A stretch of 64,000 nucleotides of DNA, taken from the NCBI RefSeq assembly GCF_030445035.2, contig NC_080696.1, forward strand, positions 26,673,661-26,737,660. Direction: 5' to 3'. Below, in pieces: positions 59,000-64,000 of this stretch. The stretch is from Dasypus novemcinctus (Eukaryota; Chordata; Mammalia; Cingulata; Dasypodidae). Numbering within the stretch: the stretch's first letter is position 1; each line of letters starts with the position of its first letter. A program made the position numbers and the translations under genes. The notes beneath the pieces are model-generated. The model did not search any database. It was not told where the DNA came from and was given only the letters and a program-made list of their open reading frames with translations.

Positions 59000-61450
59000 G
59001 ATGGACACCTGTGCTGTTTCCAGCTTTTGGCAATCATGAATAATGCCACTATGAACTTCGGTGTGCAGATGTCTGTTCATGTATCTGCTGTTGGTTCTTC
59101 TGGGTATGTACTTACTAGTGGTATTGATAGGTCCCATGGCACGTCTATATTCAAACAGTCGTCCAAAGTGGCTGTACCATTTTACATTCCCACCAACAGT
59201 GAATACATGTTCCTACCTCTCCACATCCTCTTCAACATTTACAACTTTCCATGCTTTTTTTGGCGGCCAGTCTAATAGGTGTGAAATGATATCTCATTGT
59301 AGTTTTGATCTGCATTTCCCTAATCGCTAATGATGTTGAACTTTTTTCTGTGTGTTTCTTCTTTGGACAATTGTCTTTTCAAGTCTTTGTCCCATTTTTT
59401 AATTGGGTAGTGTGACTTTTGATTGTTGGGTTGTATGATCTTTTTGTATACCATGGATAATACGTCTATATTAGATATGTGATTTACAAGTATATTCTTC
59501 CAATGAGTTGACTGCCTTTTTACCCTTTTGACAAAGTCTTTTGAGGTGTAAAAGTGTTTAATTTTGAGGAGGCGGTCTTTTATCTATTTTTTTTTCCTTT
59601 GTGCTCATTCTCTGAGTATAAGGTTTAAGAAAGCACTGCATACTACAAGATCTTGAAAATGTATTCCTGCATTTTCTTCTAGGAGTTTTATGGTTATCAC
59701 TTTTATGTTTATGTCCTTGATATATTTTGAGTTAATTTTTGGATAAGGTGTGAGAGATGGGTCTTTTTTATTTCTTTTGGATATCCCAGCATCATTTCTT
59801 GAATAGACTGTTCTTACATAGATGGGATAGCTTGACAGCCTTGTCAAAAATACTTAACTGTAGATATGATGTTCTATTTCTTAATTATTGATTCAGTTTC
59901 ACTGGTCAGTGTGTCAGTCTTTACCCAGTACTATGCTGTTTTAACTACTGTAGCTAAGTAATATGCTTTAATGTCCTTCAACTTCATTCTCTTTTCAAAG
60001 ATCTTTTTGACTATTTGGGCCCCTTATGCTTGCAAATAAATTTGATAATTTGTTTTTCCATTTCTGCAAAAAAAGGCTGTTGGGATATTTATTGATATTG
60101 CATTGAATCTGTAAATCATTTTGGGGAGAATTGGCATCTTAGTGATATTTAGTATTCCAATTAGTGAACACGGAATGTCCTTCCATTTATTTAATTTGTC
60201 TTCTTCAGTTTCTTTTAGCAATATTTTGTAGTTCTCTAAATACAGATCCTTAATGTTCTTGGTTTAGTATATTCCTAAATATTTGATTGTTTTAATTATT
60301 ATTATAAATGGATTTTTTTCTTAATTCTTCTTCAGTGTGCACATCATTAGTGTACAGAAACACTATTGAATTTTGCATTCGACTTAAATCCTGCCACTTT
60401 GCTAAATTCACCTATTAGTTCTAGTAGCTTTGTTGTGGATTTTTCAGGAGATTCTAGATATAGGATTATATCATTAGTGAATAATGAAAATTTTATTCTT
60501 CCTTGCCTTTTTGGGTGCCAGTATTAGTGAAGGTTTTCTAGGGAAACAGAATCAACAGGAGATACCTGTCAATATAATGAAATTTTATGAGTGTCTCATG
60601 TTACCATGGGGATGCACAAGTCTGGGTTCCACAGGCAGGCTGCAAACCAGGGACTCTAAAGGAGTCCAATGAAGGTCCTTGATGAGTTTCCAGAGATGTT
60701 GGCTGTTCAAAGATGAGCTAGTAAATTCTCTCTGCATGCTGAAATCACTTCCCCTTTTAAGGCATTCAACTGTTTGGATAAAGCATCACTCATTGCTGAT
60801 AGCAATCTCTTCGATTGATGTGGATGTAATTAGCTATGTATGCTGTAATCTCACTAGTAACTGAACTCTGTAAATGTCCTTGTATTACAATTAGCCAGTG
60901 CTTGCTTACCTAAACAACTGAGTTGACACATCAGCCAAACCACGACAGTGCCTTTTATTTCTTCATCTAGCCTAATTGTTCTAGCTAGAACTTCTAGCAC
61001 AATACTGAATAATAGGATAACAATGAGCATCCTTGTCTTGTTCCTGATCTCAGTAGGAAAGCTTTGCATCTTTCATCCTTGAGTACAATGTGAACTGTGG
61101 GTTTTTATACAAGTTTTTTTTTTTTTTTTTTTTTTTTTTGCCACACTGAGAATGCTTCCTTCAATTTCTATAATTTGGGGTGTTTTTATCAAGAAAGCAT
61201 ACTGTGTTTTGTCAAATGCTTTTTCTACATTGATGGAAGTATCAAGTGATTTTTGTTCAATTTATTCATGTGGTTTATAACACCAGTTGATTTTCTTTTG
61301 TTGAACAACTCTTGCATACCTGGAATAAAATGCACTGGATAGTGGTGTGTAATTGCTTTAATGTGCTTTTGGATTCTGTTTGCAAGTATTTTGCTGAGGA
61401 TGTTTGCATCTATATTCATTAGAAATATTGACCTGCAATTTTATTTATTT
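59000..61450 (-). pseudogene. L1 ORF2 RT and C-terminal remnants
   Basis: Fragments of the L1 reverse transcriptase in order on the minus strand: [15 protein letters not shown] and [15 protein letters not shown] (61225-61419), a decayed AFDKIQ stretch near 61200, the RQGC-equivalent and VLEVLARTIRL (60854-61069), a degraded FADD region near 60490, [27 protein letters not shown] (60024-60221), and TPYPKINSKYIKDINIK (59605-59847). Stops and frameshifts lie between all of them, so no enzyme can be made. Confidence 0.8.
60517..60950. repeat. Interspersed repeat of unresolved class, copy 2
   Basis: It interrupts the old L1 ORF2 and aligns with 50296-50790: GGAAACAGAATCAACAGGAG, GGCAGGCTGCAAACC, TCAACTGTTTGGATAAAG. 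It ends ACTGAGTTGACACATCAGCC...CGACAG. The L1 on either side is nearly continuous, which fixes the boundaries to within a few bases. It inserted after that L1. Confidence 0.65.
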
Positions 61451-61522
61451 TTTTGTAGTATTATCAGTGATTTTAGTACTAGGGTGATGTTGACTTCGTA
61501 GAATGAGTTTGGTAGTGTTCTT

Positions 61523-61568
61523 CTCTCTTCTCTCTTTCTCTCTCTCTCTCTCACTCTCTCTCTCTCTT
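61523..61568. repeat. (CT)n microsatellite in place of the L1 A-tail
   Basis: The stretch between the target duplication and the L1 3' end, where poly(A) of a minus-strand L1 would be expected as T-run, is almost pure CT. On the L1 strand it is (GA)n. Confidence 0.8.
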
Positions 61569-62587
61569 TAAATGTTGCATTAAAAAAAACATAAGAGGTC
61601 CCCATATACCCCCCACCCCCCTCACCCCACTCCTCCCTCATCAACAACCTCTTTCATCATCATGGGACATTCATTACATTTGGTGAATACATTTTGGAGC
61701 ACTGCTGAGCCACATGGATAATGGTTTACATTGTAGTTTACACTCTCCCCCTGCCCACACAGTGGACCATAGCAGGACATACAATGTCCAGCATCTGTCC
61801 CTGCAGTACCACCCAGGACAACTCCAAGTCCTGAAAATATCCCCACATCATGTCTCTTCTTCCCTCTCCCTACCCTCAGCAACTAACATGGTCACTTTCT
61901 CCACACCAATGCTATGATTTCTTACATTACTAATCACAATAGTTCCATAGTAGAATATCAGTAAGTCCACTATAATACATACTCTATTTCTCCATCCTGT
62001 GGACCCTGGGATGGTTATGTCCACTCTACATCTATATTGAGAGGGGACTTAGATTCCACATGGATGATGGATGCAATTCTCCTGCTTGCAGTTGTAGGCC
62101 CTCTTGGCTCCCTGTTGTGGTAATTGACTTTCTTCACCTCCCTGTTAGCTGGCTAGGGTAAGTGCAATAAACCAGAGGGTAGGAGTTGCAAGTCTGCTGA
62201 GGCCCAGAGCCTGGCTTTCACATGGACAGTCCAGAGATTCAGGTCTCCTAAGTATACCCCAACCCCAGCACCAACCACAGGTCCAGTAAAAGTGACAGAA
62301 GAGGCATGTGTAGAAAGGTCACATCTGAGTCCAACTCCATCACACTCAGGAACACATATTTCAAAGTAGGGACAACTGACATGGCACTGAACTCCAGAGC
62401 CATCTGACATGACCATGGAAAGGACAAATAAGTTTATATGGCTATGAGTCTCCAAAAAAGAATTGGGAGTTCATCAGAGGGGTTGTGTTTAAGCACATCT
62501 CAGCAGGGTCCATCCTAGAGAAAGCCAAAGTAAATACAACCCCAGGTCCTGGTTCTCCTGAGGACTACAGAGACCCACAGGTTCTAT
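61523..62587 (-). mobile_element. L1 3'UTR copy with 5' inversion, minus strand
   Basis: From 61569 to about 62414 the L1 3'UTR (last 850 bp) lies on the minus strand; from 62415 to 62587 the preceding part of the 3'UTR lies on the plus strand. The two parts meet at sequences adjacent in the parent (GGTTCTATGG / CATGGCAGATGG type), so this is a twin-primed inversion. Exact 12-bp target duplications GGTAGTGTTCTT flank it (61511-61522, 62588-62599). It sits in the old L1 ORF2. Confidence 0.88.
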
Positions 62588-63234
62588 GGTAGTGTTCTTT
62601 CCTGCTCAGTTTTTTGGAATAGTTTGAGCAAGATTCGAATTAGATCATCTTTGAATCGTAAAATTCATCTGTGAAACCATCTGGTTCCGAGCTTTTCATC
62701 ATTGGGATGTTTTTGATGAATGTTTCAATCTTTGTACTTTTTATTGGTAATTGATGGCTTCTATTTCTTCTTGAGTCAATATAAGTTGTTCATGTGTTTC
62801 TAGGAATTTGAGGATATCCTCTACATTGTCTAGATTTTTGGCATACAGTGTTAGTAGTATCTTTTTATGGCCTCTCTTATTTCTGTGGGGTGAGTGGTAA
62901 TGGCCTTGCTGTCATTGCTCATTTTATTTATTTGCATCTTCTCTCTTTTTTCATTGTCAGTCTAGCTAAGGATTCATCCATTTTGTTGATCTTCTCAAAG
63001 AACCAACTTTTGGTTTTGTTCATCTTTATTGTGTTCTCATTTTCATTTATTTACACTCTGATTTTTACTATCATTTTCCTTTAGCTGGGTTTTAGATTAG
63101 TTTGCTTTCTTTTTCTAGTTTCTCCAGGAGTTCAGTTACATCTTCACTTCAGCTCTTTTCTTCTTTTTTAATGAAAGTTTTGTGGACTATAAATTTCTTT
63201 CTCAGTACTGCCTTTACAGTGTCCCATAGCTTTT

Positions 63235-63660
63235 TTTTAAAAAAAAGATTTATTTATTTATTTCTCTCTCCTTCCCCCCTACCTTTGCGCCCTGGTTGTC
63301 TGTTCTCTGTGTCTATTTGCTGCATCTTCTTCTTTGTCCGCTTCTGTTGTTGTCAGCGGCATGGGAATCTGTGTTTCTTTTTGCTGCGTCATCTTGTTGT
63401 GTCAGCTCTCCATGTGGGCGGTGCCGTTCTTAGGCAGGCTGCATTTTTTTTCACTCTGAGCGGCTCTCCTTATGGGGCACACTCCTTGCACGTGGGGCTC
63501 CCCTACACGGGGGTCACCTCTGCGTGGCACAGCTCTCCTTGCGTGCATCAGCACTGTGCATGAGCCAGCTCCACGTGGGTCAAGGAGTCCCGGGATTTGA
63601 ACCACGGACCTCCCATGTGGTAGACGGACACCCTAACCTCTGGGCCAAGTCTGCTTCCCT
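63235..63660 (-). mobile_element. DAS-type SINE, minus strand
   Basis: The head is at 63660-63590 on the minus strand (GGAAGCAGACTTGGCCCAGAG) and the tail is (AAAT)n at 63265-63250. Exact 14-bp target duplications GTCCCATAGCTTTT flank it (63221-63234, 63661-63674). It interrupts the old L1. The frames of 153 and 67 codons are shadows. Confidence 0.93.
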
Positions 63661-64000
63661 GTCCCATAGCTTTTGATATGTTGTGTACTCACTTTCATTC
63701 ATCTCAAAATATTTGCTGAATTCTCTTACAATTTCTTCTCTGACCCACTGATTTTTAAAGAGTGTTGTTTAATCTCCATAAATTTATGAATTTTCCCTTT
63801 TCCAATCTATTATTGATTTCCATTTTCATTCTGTTATGCTCACAGAAAGTGTTTTGCATAATTTCAGTCATTTTAAATGTATTGAGACTTGTCTTGTGAC
63901 ACAACATATGATCTATCTTGGAGAAGGATCCATGAGCACTTTAAAAAATATAAATACAAATATAGTAGAGAGAAGGCAAAATAATAGCAGCTATGCAATG

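Larger units (their letters stand above)
58900..64000 (-). mobile_element. Old L1 ORF2 region, minus strand, with three later insertions
   Basis: Read on the minus strand it runs from endonuclease at the right (the SKIDH-equivalent near 63905-63930) through linker (62600-63230) and RT (61000-61450, 60020-60510) to the ORF2 end (59000-59600). It is interrupted by a repeat (60517-60950), an L1 3' end (61523-62587) and a SINE (63235-63660). A T-run of about 23 bases lies at 61115-61138. It probably continues past the window. Confidence 0.8.

Overview
This window is nuclear DNA of a placental mammal. It is AT-rich, has no intact host gene, and is built mostly from retrotransposons of several ages. 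The best clue to the species is a tRNA-derived SINE of about 300-420 bp. Its head reads like tRNA (A box TGGCCCAGTGGT, B box GGTTCAAACCC) and its body matches the DAS-SINE family I know from armadillos. Together with one L1 lineage that has a very long 3'UTR, this suggests a xenarthran, most likely an armadillo (Dasypus-like). This is recognition from memory, not a database match.

Layout. 1-2408: 5' end of an L1 on the minus strand that runs off the left edge, with 105 open ORF1 codons. 2430-8840: ancient L1 pieces and two SINEs. 8841-9745: an unclassified repeat and an MLT1-like LTR. 9735-20930: a pile of younger L1s, comprising a decayed ORF2, a nested 3'UTR copy, a complete 3'UTR with a SINE in it, and a second 3'UTR copy with a 5' inversion. 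20950-25230: mostly unrecognised sequence with small repeats. 25308-35260: copy A of a segmental duplication, with an olfactory receptor pseudogene. 35261-38157: unrecognised sequence and old L1 scraps. 38168-47501: a nearly full-length L1 with intact ORF1 and broken ORF2. 47667-52590: a SINE and old repeats. 52600-58470: copy B of the duplication, with the second olfactory receptor pseudogene. 58470-64000: an old minus-strand L1 interrupted by three later insertions.

How the parts relate. The two olfactory receptor pseudogenes share a stop codon in place of the DRY arginine, so inactivation probably predates the duplication. Repeats can be ordered by whether both copies carry them. Old L1 ends are in both. 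A DAS-SINE, an L1 3' end, a short tRNA SINE and a retroviral-type solo LTR are only in copy A. One L1 3' end is only in copy B. The young L1 family has a YY1-like site at its 5' end, a CTCF-like motif in its 5'UTR, and a 3'UTR of about 2.8 kb that occurs as six separate copies here. I found no CRISPR array, functional tRNA or rRNA gene, or new gene system.
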